64,000 bases of DNA, taken from positions 1 to 64,000 of the forward strand of contig NZ_AOLP01000005.1 in assembly GCF_000337795.1 (NCBI RefSeq), written 5' to 3'. This document shows positions 17,586-25,636 of the stretch, piece by piece. The stretch is from Haloferax denitrificans ATCC 35960. Lineage in GTDB: Archaea; Halobacteriota; Halobacteria; Halobacteriales; Haloferacaceae. Numbering within the stretch: position 1 is the stretch's first letter; each line of letters starts with the position of its first letter. The notes under the pieces were generated by a model. It had not been told where the DNA came from. It saw only the letters and a list, made by a program, of their open reading frames with translations, and ran no database searches. The position numbers and the translations under genes are program-made.

Positions 17586-18269
17586 CTACCGGGCGTTCTC
17601 GACGGCGCTCCGGAGGTCGGACCACCGCGGCGCGACCTGTTCGCCGTCGACGAGGACGGTCGGCGTCCCCTGAAAGCCGCGCTCGTCGACGGCGTCGGTC
17701 CGCTCGGCTTCGACGAGCGGGCGGTAGCGCTCGCGGGAGGCGGCCGCGGCGACCGAACAGCCGTCGAGGTCGGCGTCGTTCGCGAGCGACTGGAGCGTCG
17801 AGAGCGACCCCTCCGCGTCGCCGCCGCCGAACTCCGACTGGTTCTCGTAGAGCGTGTGGGCGAAGTCGAAGAAGGTCTCGTCGTCGGCCTCGTCCTGGGC
17901 GGCGCGGGCCGCCGAAGCGCCCTTCCACGACCACCAGTCGTCGACCGGAATCGGGAAGTCGTGGTGGCGGTAGCGGACGACGCCCTCGGAGACGTACTCG
18001 GACCGGAGTTGCGGAGCGACGTCGACCGCGAACGTCGCGCAGTGGGGACAGGCGAAGTCCTCCCAGACGTCGACGACGACGCTCGCGTCCTCGGCCCCGA
18101 TGACGGGCGTGGGGAGGGAGCTGACAGCGTCGCGTTCGGGGACCTCGCAACCGATGGCGGCGACGGCGTCGTTTCCGGACCCGCCGCTTCCGCCGCCGAG
18201 ACACCCGGCGGTGCCCAGCGTCAGCGCACCCGCCGTGGCGGCGAGATACGCGCGTCGTGTGTTGCGCAT
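17586..18269 (-). CDS. DsbA-family thiol:disulfide interchange lipoprotein
   Basis: This 227-residue protein has a Tat-like lipobox signal (NTRRAYLAATAGALTLGTAGC), a Gly/Ser linker and a thioredoxin fold with DFACPHCATF (CPHC, the DsbA active-site type) plus the helical insertion expected in DsbA. The cis-Pro loop is QGTPTVLVDG. It probably forms disulfides outside the cell. It lies upstream of the TlpA-CcdA pair on the same strand with a 147-bp gap. Confidence 0.92.
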   Translation of the reverse strand: MRNTRRAYLAATAGALTLGTAGCLGGGSGGSGNDAVAAIGCEVPERDAVSSLPTPVIGAEDASVVVDVWEDFACPHCATFAVDVAPQLRSEYVSEGVVRYRHHDFPIPVDDWWSWKGASAARAAQDEADDETFFDFAHTLYENQSEFGGGDAEGSLSTLQSLANDADLDGCSVAAAASRERYRPLVEAERTDAVDERGFQGTPTVLVDGEQVAPRWSDLRSAVENAR

Positions 18270-18449
18270 GGTCGGGTTCGGGGGCGAACGAACTTAGATT
18301 CTCCGAGGCGAATCGGGGGGTTTCGGAGGGCGTTGCCGCTTTTCGTGGTTCGGTTCGGGAACCGCGACGTCGGCGGCCGCCGGCGTCGCCGCGGTTTCCG
18401 TCGTCCCCCAAACGACACTGATTAACCCCCCTGCGGCGTCTCCTCACAC

Positions 18450-18836
18450 GTGCCAACCGTCCACTTCCGCGGCCGGGAAATCGAGTGCGACCGCGGGGAC
18501 GTCCTCCGCGACGTGCTCCGCGCGGCCGGTGAGTCGCCGCACAACGGTCACTCGTCGTGGTTCAACTGCCGCGGCGGCGGCTCGTGCGGGACCTGCGCCG
18601 TCGAGGTCCGCGGCCCCGTGACATATCGGACGAAAAAGGAGCGCCGCCGGCTCCGGTTCCCCCCGCACGACCCCGACTCGGGGCTCCGACTGGCGTGCCA
18701 GACGGTCGTCCTCGGCGACCTCTGGGTGGAGAAGTACCCCGGCTTTTGGGGCCAACACGCCGACGGCGACGACGGCGACGAAACTGAGGAGCGCGACGGT
18801 TCCGACGCGCTCGGAACGCCGAAACGGGCCGACTGA
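18450..18836 (+). CDS. 2Fe-2S ferredoxin-like protein
   Basis: This 128-residue protein with a GTG start (MPTVHFRGREIECDRG) has the plant-type ferredoxin cluster pattern NCRGGGSCGTCAVEV with a fourth Cys in LRLACQ. The C-terminal 30 residues are acidic. It is an electron carrier of unknown partner. The spacing C-x5-C-x2-C...C matches the [2Fe-2S] family. Confidence 0.9.
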   Translation: MPTVHFRGREIECDRGDVLRDVLRAAGESPHNGHSSWFNCRGGGSCGTCAVEVRGPVTYRTKKERRRLRFPPHDPDSGLRLACQTVVLGDLWVEKYPGFWGQHADGDDGDETEERDGSDALGTPKRAD

Positions 18837-18849
18837 GTCGGCGAGCCGG

Positions 18850-19428
18850 TCAGTCGCCGGCGACGTGGTCGAACCACGAAAGCAGGTCGTCGCGGTCGCG
18901 GGTGTCCGCCGGGAGCTCCGAGACGCGGAACCACCGCGCGGCCGATATCTCCTCGTCGGGGTCGTTCACGCTGAGTTCGGCGGCCGCGTCGGCGCGGGCG
19001 CGGTAGACGGGCATCACGCCCCACGTCTGGTGGCCGTCACAGCGGATATCGATTCTGGTGGCCATCGCGAGGCCGCCGTAGTCGGCGCTGATACCGGCCT
19101 CCTCGGCGAGTTCGCGCCGGGCGGCCTCGGTGAAGCCCTCGTCGTCGCCGTCGACGCCGCCGCCGGGGAGGACCCAGAGGTCGACGCCCTCGTGGCGGAC
19201 GAGCAGTATCTCGTCGTCGCGGCGGCGGACGACGGTGTGAACCCCGTAGGGCGTCCCCGTGGACTTCACGCGGGAGGCGAGCGTGCGGAACCGCGGGCGG
19301 GAGACGCGGCGGGTGTGGACCGGTTCGAGGTAGTCGGCGTCGGCGTGGCTCCGGCGCAGGCGGTGGTAGGCCTGCTCGGCGCGCTGTCGCGCCTCGTCCG
19401 CGAGGAACCACAGGTCGTCGACCGTCAT
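18850..19428 (-). CDS. NUDIX hydrolase
   Basis: This 192-residue protein contains a complete Nudix box, GGVDGDDEGFTEAARRELAEEAG, in full agreement with GX5EX7REUXEEXGU. About 60 N-terminal residues (MTVDDLWFLADEARQRAEQA) form a helical extension seen in haloarchaeal homologues. The substrate is some nucleoside diphosphate linked to X and cannot be predicted. The ATG at 19428 is preferred over an upstream frame extension that is Arg/Ser rich. Confidence 0.92.
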   Translation of the reverse strand: MTVDDLWFLADEARQRAEQAYHRLRRSHADADYLEPVHTRRVSRPRFRTLASRVKSTGTPYGVHTVVRRRDDEILLVRHEGVDLWVLPGGGVDGDDEGFTEAARRELAEEAGISADYGGLAMATRIDIRCDGHQTWGVMPVYRARADAAAELSVNDPDEEISAARWFRVSELPADTRDRDDLLSWFDHVAGD

Positions 19429-19560
19429 CGGCGCGCGTCCGGCGGTCGATGTGCGAGCGGGCGACTCGGCATACTCCACGGTTCGGCGCGACTCCACAAA
19501 TCGGCTTCGACACGCGCCGTCCTGAGGGGGAGCCGGCGACTTCGCGGCCAATCATCGCCC

Positions 19561-19568
19561 TTTTATCC
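19561..19568 (+). promoter_or_regulatory. TATA box of leaderless promoter for the 69-aa KOW-like protein gene
   Basis: TTTTATCC is centred about 26 nt before the ATG at 19590 in a GC-rich setting. This is the spacing expected if transcription starts at the start codon, and it supports that start. Confidence 0.6.
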
Positions 19569-19589
19569 GGTGGCGCGGAACCTGTGCGT

Positions 19590-19799
19590 ATGAGCTTCGA
19601 GAAAGACGACAAGGTCGTTCTGCACGACAAGCACAGCGAGTTCGACGGCGAGACCGGCACGGTCACGCAGGTCATCGAGAGCATGTTCGGCGAGCCGACC
19701 TACACCATCAGCTTCGACGAGGGCCAGGAGGTCGGCATCGCGCAGGACCAGCTCGAAGCCGCCGACGCCGACGAAGCCGACGAAGCCGACGAAGAGTAA
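19590..19799 (+). CDS. small acidic SH3/KOW-like protein
   Basis: This 69-residue protein (MSFEKDDKVVLHDKHSEFDG) has a beta-rich core, GETGTVTQVIE...PTYTISFDEGQEVGI, similar to KOW/SH3-like barrels such as DUF1918. The tail is built of ADEADEADEE. It is likely a nucleic-acid or ribosome-associated small protein, but that is a guess from fold. It precedes the RNA-binding protein gene by 34 bp. Confidence 0.8.
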   Translation: MSFEKDDKVVLHDKHSEFDGETGTVTQVIESMFGEPTYTISFDEGQEVGIAQDQLEAADADEADEADEE

Positions 19800-19833
19800 C
19801 GCGACCCACCGACCGACGCCTCCCAGACCCACT

Positions 19834-20262
19834 ATGCCACGCGTTCCGTTCCACTACATCGACCTCCGAACGTTCTGCTACGAGACGGAAGACGAAAAAC
19901 GGGTCGAGGAGGCGCTTCGGGCGTTCCTCCCCGACGAGTTCGACGTCGACCGCGTCGAGAGCACCGGCCACCACGGCGACCGCATCATCGTCTTCTCCGC
20001 GCGCGTCGAGCGCGCCAACGACGTGCGGCACGTCCTCGACAAGATTCGCGACCTCCCCGACTTCGAGACGCTCCTCGACGAACTCGACCAGCGCGTCACG
20101 GACAACACGGAGTTCTTCCTGCGGCTGGACAAACAGGCCGCGTTCAAGGGCGAGGCCCGCCGCGGCGGCGGCCTCACGCTCCGCGCGAAAGTCGAGGCCT
20201 ACCCGGCGAAGAAGGAAGCCGCGGTGGAGAACGCCCGCGAAGCCCTCCTCGGCGACGAGTAG
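19834..20262 (+). CDS. RNA-binding protein, COG1325 (dsRBD-fold, exosome-linked)
   Basis: This 142-residue protein starts MPRVPFHYIDLRTFCYETED. Its conserved block, TDNTEFFLRLDKQAAFKGE, matches the archaeal COG1325/PF01877 RNA-binding family. These proteins are small and cytosolic, and their genes often lie near exosome or ribosome genes. The exact RNA target is unknown. It is probably co-transcribed with the small KOW-like gene 34 bp upstream. Confidence 0.88.
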   Translation: MPRVPFHYIDLRTFCYETEDEKRVEEALRAFLPDEFDVDRVESTGHHGDRIIVFSARVERANDVRHVLDKIRDLPDFETLLDELDQRVTDNTEFFLRLDKQAAFKGEARRGGGLTLRAKVEAYPAKKEAAVENAREALLGDE

Positions 20263-20299
20263 GGCCGTCGCAGTCGGTCGAATTCTCGCGTGAACTATT

Positions 20300-20863
20300 C
20301 TACGCGTCTTTCCACTTGATGGAACAGCCCTGCGAGGGTGACTCCTCGACGGGGATGTCGTCGCCGGCGAGGAGCGCCTCGACGGCCGTCCGCATCTCGT
20401 AGTCGGACACCTCGTCGTCGGGGCTCATCGCGTCGTCGATGCGGGAGTGGAACGCGAGTTCGAAGCCGTCGCCGGTGTTCTCGAAGAGGAACGGGTCGGG
20501 CGTGCAGACCGCGCCGTACTCGGCGGCGACCGCCTGTGACTCGTCGCGGAGATACGCGGTGTACCCAATCGTGCCGTCCTCGACGAGTTCCTGCATCCGC
20601 TCGAAGGAGTCCTCGGGGCGGTCCTCGGCGTCGTTGGGGTTGATGCCGACGACAGCGAGGTCGTCGTAGGCGCTGGCGAGGTGGTTCAGTTCCTCGAACT
20701 TCGCCTTCGCGTACGGACAGTGGTTACACGTGAAGACGAGGAGGAGGGCGTCGTAGTCGGCGAACGACGAGAGGGAGTACGTCTCGCCGTCGGTGCCGGG
20801 GAGTTCGAAGTCGGGCGCGGCGTCGCCGCGTTCGAGCTCGGAGTCGGATTCCAGGAGTACCAT
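20300..20863 (-). CDS. thioredoxin-fold AhpC/TSA-like protein
   Basis: This 187-residue protein has FTCNHCPYAKAKFEEL, the CxxC of the redoxin family often found in place of a peroxidatic Cys. GDAAPDFELPGTDGETYSL precedes it as in peroxiredoxins. A further CTPDPF follows. It likely acts as a cytosolic thiol oxidoreductase. ATG 20863 is preferred to one 8 codons upstream because it opens the MVLLESDSELERGD region. Confidence 0.88.
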   Translation of the reverse strand: MVLLESDSELERGDAAPDFELPGTDGETYSLSSFADYDALLLVFTCNHCPYAKAKFEELNHLASAYDDLAVVGINPNDAEDRPEDSFERMQELVEDGTIGYTAYLRDESQAVAAEYGAVCTPDPFLFENTGDGFELAFHSRIDDAMSPDDEVSDYEMRTAVEALLAGDDIPVEESPSQGCSIKWKDA

Positions 20864-20945
20864 GCCGCCACGTTGGCCCGCGAGCATGAAAAGCGGTTGG
20901 CCCGCGGCAGTCCCGCGTCGGCGTCGGCGGCCCCGAGACGCCCGC

Positions 20946-21371
20946 TCAGTCGAGGGAGACGAGGGCGATTGCGAGGACCGCGAAGCCGATGCCGGCGACC
21001 TTGCGAACCGTCAGCGGCTCGCCGAGCGCGACGATGCCGACGACCGACGAGACAGCGAGGAACATCCCGAAGATTGGCGCGACCACGGAGACGGGACCGA
21101 GCGCGAGCGCCCGGTAGTACGCGAGGATGCCGACCGCGAGGCAGACACCGGCGGCGAGGACGTAGGGGAGGTTCGGGCTGACGACCGAGTCTGTGACGCG
21201 CTGGCCGGAGACGACGATGACCCCGGCCGTCGCCACGACGAGGACGCCGTTGGCGACCAACGCGGCCACGTCGCTCGGGATTTTGTCCTGTCCGGTCGTC
21301 GCCACTTTCATCAGCGGTGCGACGAGCGAGTAGGCCCCGAGCGCGACGACCGCCCACGAGATGTAGTTCAC
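20946..21371 (-). CDS. half-size EamA/DMT-family membrane transporter
   Basis: This 141-residue protein has five hydrophobic helices and one EamA repeat, ending LGEPLTVRKVAGIGFAVLAI. Many EamA proteins have two repeats; this has one, so it probably works as a dimer like small multidrug transporters. Substrate unknown. Confidence 0.88.
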   Translation of the reverse strand: MNYISWAVVALGAYSLVAPLMKVATTGQDKIPSDVAALVANGVLVVATAGVIVVSGQRVTDSVVSPNLPYVLAAGVCLAVGILAYYRALALGPVSVVAPIFGMFLAVSSVVGIVALGEPLTVRKVAGIGFAVLAIALVSLD

Positions 21372-21536
21372 GGATAGAACGCGGCCCCGAGTCGTGTATA
21401 GGGTTACGATTCAGCGCCGAGTCGGCGTGAACGAGCCGTGATAACACGGAGACGGGCCAGTGAAACCAGATTTAGAATCAGGTACATACCAATACCATGT
21501 ATAGACAAACGACAACCCATTCGGCCATCAGCCAAA

Positions 21537-21545
21537 TTTTTATCA
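21537..21545 (+). promoter_or_regulatory. TATA box for the zinc-finger small protein
   Basis: TTTTTATCA within an AT-rich patch is centred about 27 nt before ATG 21569. It supports a leaderless transcript and selects that start over the in-frame ATG at 21560. Confidence 0.55.
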
Positions 21546-21568
21546 AGTATTGTCTCGTAATGGTGTGT

Positions 21569-21766
21569 ATGTCCCAGGAAGTACAACCCTCGGTCATCGC
21601 GCACACGTGGGACGACCCGACTCGGTGTCCGTTCTGTCTCGACGAACTGGAGAGCGAAGGGGAGGGGTTCATGGACCACCTCGAAGAGAGCCCCATCTGT
21701 CAACAGGGGTTCGGCATGTGGCGCGATGCGGTCGCCGACGACGTTCGCGGCGAGTGGTCCGGATAG
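21569..21766 (+). CDS. small zinc-finger-like protein
   Basis: This 65-residue protein (MSQEVQPSVIAHTWDD) has CPFC, then His in FMDHLEES and Cys in PICQQG. The pattern C-x2-C...H-x5-C could bind one zinc. Haloarchaea carry many such small zinc-finger proteins, mostly without known roles. The start was fixed by the TATA spacing. Confidence 0.8.
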   Translation: MSQEVQPSVIAHTWDDPTRCPFCLDELESEGEGFMDHLEESPICQQGFGMWRDAVADDVRGEWSG

Positions 21767-21803
21767 GCGGCCAAAAACGGTTGTTTTTCGCGGTTCGGTC
21801 TGC

Positions 21804-22250
21804 TCACTCGGGAGCGACGCCGAGTTGCGACAGCATGGTCATGATGTCGGTGCTGTTCCACTCTTCGACGCACAGGCCGCCCTCGTAGCGCGCCTGCACG
21901 ATTCCCCACGTCTCCATCTTGCGGTGGGTCGCCGGGATGTCGCCGCGGGCGCTCCGGAGCGTCCCGTCGTGGGTTCCGGTCAGGCGATACCGACCGTAGA
22001 CGCTGTCGTCTCGCGCCGTCACGTCGAACAGTTCGACGTGGAAGTCGGAGAAGGCGTCGTGATACCGGCGCGCCCACTCTTCGACCGCGTCGGTGCCGAT
22101 GAGCCCCTCGGGCTCCGAAAACGTGTGGACCTCGACCAGCGGGTCGTACTCCTCCCTGATGACCTCGTAGTCGCGTTTGTTCCACAGTTCGTCCGCCACG
22201 CGCATGAACGAGTCTCGGTGCTGTTGTTCTCTCTCGGATGTTGCCGACAT
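21804..22250 (-). CDS. SnoaL/NTF2-like ester-cyclase-family protein
   Basis: This 148-residue protein (MSATSEREQQHRDSFMRVAD) matches the SnoaL-like cone fold. Markers are LWNKRDYEVIREEYDP, GTDAVEEWARRYHDAFSDFHVE and VEEWNSTDIMTMLSQLGVAP. Members act as isomerases, cyclases or small-molecule binding proteins, so no activity is assigned. It stands alone between a zinc-finger gene and an MFS gene. Confidence 0.88.
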   Translation of the reverse strand: MSATSEREQQHRDSFMRVADELWNKRDYEVIREEYDPLVEVHTFSEPEGLIGTDAVEEWARRYHDAFSDFHVELFDVTARDDSVYGRYRLTGTHDGTLRSARGDIPATHRKMETWGIVQARYEGGLCVEEWNSTDIMTMLSQLGVAPE

Positions 22251-22375
22251 TTCCACCACCGTTCGGAGAGACGGCCGACAGCGGCTTAGTTATGGATTCT
22301 TGCTCTCACGAACGTCGCCGGAGAAGGGAACCGAAGACCGGTCGCACCTGCCGGTCGCTCCGCGCGCAACCGCCC

Positions 22376-23614
22376 TCAGTCGCTCGGGGTCGCCTGCGGC
22401 CGCCGCGCCGACCCGTCGACCCGACCGAGGAGCCACCGGGTCAGCCCGAACGAGAGCAGGCCGAGGACGGCGACGACGCCGAAGGTGACGCGGACGCCCG
22501 CGAGGTCGATGAGCGCCCCGAACGCCGGGGGCGCGACGGCCCCACCGAGCGAGATGCCGATAGTGACGACGGCGAAGTTCTTCCCGAGGTCGGCGCGCTC
22601 GGAGAGGCGGTCGGCGAGGGTCGAGCGCGCGGGCCGCGAGACGCTGATAGTCCCGCTGAAGGGGAGAATCAACACGACGAGCGCGAGCGGGAGCGACCCG
22701 GTCGCGAGGAGCGCCGCCAGTCCCGCGAGCGCGGCGTACCCGCTGAGGGCGACGGTGCCGGGGCCGACGCGGTCGGTGAGCGCGCCGCCGACGAGAATCG
22801 TCCCCGCGCCGACGACGAGCATCGCCGAGACGAGGAGGTTCGCCGTACCCGGCGCGAGGCCGTAGCCGGCGGTGAGCAACTGCGGCGCATACGTCCGGAT
22901 GCACCACGCGGCCGCCGAGGTGAGAAACGACAGGAGCGTGAGACCCATCAGCCCCGACGACGAGAGGAGCTCCGACGCGCCCCGCCGAATCCCCGCGAGC
23001 GTGGGGCGCGACGACGGGCGGTCCTCCGCCGCCGGCTTCCGGATTCGCTCGGGGAAGCCGCGGGCGACCGGGAGCGCGACGAGCGCGAACGCCGCGCCGA
23101 AGACGGCGATTCCCGCGACGGTCCAGCGCCAGCCGAGGCCGAGCGCGCCGACGCCGGCGGCGATGGCGTAGGAGACGGCGAAGCCGAGCGACCCGCCGAG
23201 CGCGTGGAGCGAGTACGCCCGCCCGCGGTTCGTCTCCGAGGAGGCGGTCGCCAAAAGCGGGTAGTGGGCGGGGTGGTGGCCCGCGATGCCGACGCCGAGA
23301 AGCGCCTGCGAGGCGAGGAGCCACGGGTACGAGGGCGCGAGCGCGGTGGCGACGATGCCCGCCGCGCCGAAGCCGAGCGAGATTGCGAGGACGAGCGTCC
23401 GGCTCCGCGCGTCCGAGAGGTAGCCGAAGGGGAGTTGCAGGAGCGTCACGACGCCGCCTTGGACGCCGATGGCGAGGCCGACGGCGGCGATACTCACGCC
23501 GAAGTCGTCGGCGACGAGGCCGATAACGGGTGCGAGCGCGACCAGATACGCGTGGTTGACGACGTGCGAGCCGGCGACGAGGCCGACCACGCGGCGCTCC
23601 TGTGTCTCCGTCAC
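22376..23614 (-). CDS. MFS transporter (Fsr-like layout)
   Basis: This protein of about 412 residues has 12 membrane helices. The MFS signature is GYLSDARSRTLV, with GIAGHHPAHYPLLA in helix 4, which recalls fosmidomycin-resistance type carriers. A GTG at 23614 (MTETQERRVVG) is taken as start; a TTG at 23623 is the alternative. Substrate unknown. Confidence 0.88.
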   Translation of the reverse strand: MTETQERRVVGLVAGSHVVNHAYLVALAPVIGLVADDFGVSIAAVGLAIGVQGGVVTLLQLPFGYLSDARSRTLVLAISLGFGAAGIVATALAPSYPWLLASQALLGVGIAGHHPAHYPLLATASSETNRGRAYSLHALGGSLGFAVSYAIAAGVGALGLGWRWTVAGIAVFGAAFALVALPVARGFPERIRKPAAEDRPSSRPTLAGIRRGASELLSSSGLMGLTLLSFLTSAAAWCIRTYAPQLLTAGYGLAPGTANLLVSAMLVVGAGTILVGGALTDRVGPGTVALSGYAALAGLAALLATGSLPLALVVLILPFSGTISVSRPARSTLADRLSERADLGKNFAVVTIGISLGGAVAPPAFGALIDLAGVRVTFGVVAVLGLLSFGLTRWLLGRVDGSARRPQATPSD

Positions 23615-23678
23615 ACCGGTCAATGGGAGGTGATTCGTGAAAAGCCCGCCGTCCGCGGCGACGGTGGTCCGGCGTGTG

Positions 23679-23726
23679 GGTCAGCCGCCACCCCGGTCAG
23701 CCACCACCCCGGTCAGCCGCCACCGC
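23679..23726. repeat. three tandem copies of a 16-bp repeat at the 3' end of the DUF58 gene
   Basis: Three copies of GGTCAGCCRCCACCSC (23679-23694, 23695-23710, 23711-23726) run through the stop codon of the DUF58 gene (stop at 23713-23715, minus strand). Two copies lie beyond the stop. Because 16 is not a multiple of 3, the expansion does not lengthen the Gly-rich C-terminus. It looks like slippage. Confidence 0.85.
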
Positions 23727-24612
23727 GGCCACCGCGCCGCTCGCCGCCGAGCCGCGCGCCGAGCCAGAGGTCGGCGAACGTGTCGAAGAAGTCCGCGCCG
23801 GTGTCGACGAGTTCGCGCTCGACGCCGAGCGCCTGACACCGCTCGTCGACAGCCGCGAGGTGTCGCTGGAGCCGGTCCGTGTACTGCCGGGCCGCCGACC
23901 CGCCGAAGTAGGTCCGGCGCGTCGCCTCGGACTCGGGGTCCTCGAAGATGGCGTCGCCCGTCGCCTCCGGGCCGAGCTCCTCCGGAGTGAGCACCTGCGC
24001 GACGAGCACGTCGTTGCGCGCGAGCGCGGCGAGGCCGGAAGCGACGTCGTCGGGGTCGAAAAGCAGGTCGCTCACGACGACCACGAGCGACCGCGAGTGG
24101 ATGGTCTCGGCGTAGGTCGACAGCGCGGCCGTGATGTCGCCGTCGCCGCCGGGCGTCGTCTCGTTGAGCCGCTCGACGAGCCGGAGCACCTCGCCGCGGC
24201 TCGACGCGTCGGTGTCGATGCGGTCGGGTAAGTCGCCGAGGAGCGTAAACCGGAAGTCGTTGTTCTCCTCGGCGGTGAGGTGGCAGAAGCCGAGGCCGAG
24301 CTTCGCGCCGTACTCGAACTTGTTCGCGCCGGCCTCGCCGAAGTCCATCGACGCCGAGGCGTCGAGGAGGACGTGGACCGTCAGGTTCCGCTCGGCCTCG
24401 AACCGCTTGATGAACAGCTCCTCGGTCCGGGCGTACACCTTCCAGTCGATGAGCCGCGGGTCGTCGCCGGCGGCGTACCGGCGGTGGTCGCTGAACGTGA
24501 GCCCCTCGCCCACGTCCGGCGACTCCTGTTCGCCCTGCCGCCGGGCGTTCGAGACGCGCTTCAGCGAGGTGTCGAAGCGGTCGAGTTCGTCGAGGAAGCC
24601 GGGGTCTATCAT
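23713..24612 (-). CDS. DUF58/vWA-type protein
   Basis: This 299-residue protein has the DUF58 signature RRYAAGDDPRLIDWKVYART and a MIDAS-like LLDASASMDFGE, so it adopts a vWA fold. DUF58 proteins pair with MoxR AAA+ ATPases as metal-dependent chaperone modules. The MoxR gene ends 7 bp upstream on the same strand. It is the last gene of a six-gene operon. The C-terminus is Gly/Arg rich (RGGRGGG). Confidence 0.93.
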   Translation of the reverse strand: MIDPGFLDELDRFDTSLKRVSNARRQGEQESPDVGEGLTFSDHRRYAAGDDPRLIDWKVYARTEELFIKRFEAERNLTVHVLLDASASMDFGEAGANKFEYGAKLGLGFCHLTAEENNDFRFTLLGDLPDRIDTDASSRGEVLRLVERLNETTPGGDGDITAALSTYAETIHSRSLVVVVSDLLFDPDDVASGLAALARNDVLVAQVLTPEELGPEATGDAIFEDPESEATRRTYFGGSAARQYTDRLQRHLAAVDERCQALGVERELVDTGADFFDTFADLWLGARLGGERRGGRGGG

Positions 24613-24619
24613 CGCTCGG

Positions 24620-25636
24620 TCACTCGTTCAACAGCCGCTGAATCACGTCGTCGGGGTCGAGTCCCTCGCGCTCCGCCCGGAAGTCGAGGATTATGCGGTG
24701 TCTGATGACCGGCGGGGCCATCTCGACGACGTCCTCCCACGAGACGTGGGTGCGCCCGTGGACGAACGCCCGCGCCTTCGCGGCGAGGACGAGCGCCATG
24801 CTCGCGCGGGGGCTCGCGCCGAACTCGACCTGCTCGTCCTCGCGGGTCTTGCGGACCAGTTCGATGGTCCGGTCGCGGATGTCGTCGGAGATGGGGACCT
24901 GCCGGACGAGCCGTTGGGCCGCAAGCAGGTGCGTCCGCGGCAGGACGCGCTCGACCTCGGGCGACGCCGCGCCCTCGGCGTACTGCTTGACGATGGTCCG
25001 CTCCTCGTCGAACTCGGGGTAGCCGACGAGAATCTTCATCAGGAAGCGGTCGGTCTGCGCCTCCGGGAGCGGGTAGGTGCCGCCCTGGTCGATGGGGTTC
25101 TGCGTGGCGAGGACGAAAAACGGGTCCGGAAGCTCGTAGGTCTCGCCCGCGGCGGTCACCTGCTTTTCCTGCATGGCTTCGAGGAGCGCGGCCTGCGTCT
25201 TCGGCGTCGCCCGGTTTATCTCGTCGGCGAGAACGACGTTGGCGAAGATGGGGCCGCGCTCGAACACGAAGTCCCGGCCCTCCGGCGTCTCGCGGATGAT
25301 TTCGGTGCCCGTGATGTCCGAGGGCATCAGGTCGGGCGTGTTCTGCACGCGCGAGAACTGCAGGTCGGTCGCGTCCGAGAGGGCGCGCACGAGCGTCGTC
25401 TTCCCCAGTCCGGGGTTCGATTCGAGGAGCGCGTTGCCGTCGCAGAGGACGCAGACGAGCAGTCGCTCGACCACGTCGTGCTGGCCGATGATGCGCTTTC
25501 CGACCTCGTCTCTGACCGCGCCGACGCTCGCTTGGAGCTCCTCGATGCTGAGGTCGTCGTCTGTCGGGGCCGCGGCGTCGCCGTCGACCGCGGTCCGCTG
25601 TCCGTCGTCTCCGAGCCGGTCTGGGTTGTCACTCAT
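24620..25636 (-). CDS. MoxR-family AAA+ ATPase
   Basis: This 338-residue protein has Walker A SNPGLGKTT, Walker B NVVLADEINR, sensor 1 ATQNPIDQGG and the arginine-finger region EAQTDRFLMK, all typical of MoxR. It should remodel or metallate a partner using ATP, with the vWA proteins encoded beside it as adaptors. Its start overlaps the upstream gene by 8 bp. Confidence 0.95.
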   Translation of the reverse strand: MSDNPDRLGDDGQRTAVDGDAAAPTDDDLSIEELQASVGAVRDEVGKRIIGQHDVVERLLVCVLCDGNALLESNPGLGKTTLVRALSDATDLQFSRVQNTPDLMPSDITGTEIIRETPEGRDFVFERGPIFANVVLADEINRATPKTQAALLEAMQEKQVTAAGETYELPDPFFVLATQNPIDQGGTYPLPEAQTDRFLMKILVGYPEFDEERTIVKQYAEGAASPEVERVLPRTHLLAAQRLVRQVPISDDIRDRTIELVRKTREDEQVEFGASPRASMALVLAAKARAFVHGRTHVSWEDVVEMAPPVIRHRIILDFRAEREGLDPDDVIQRLLNE

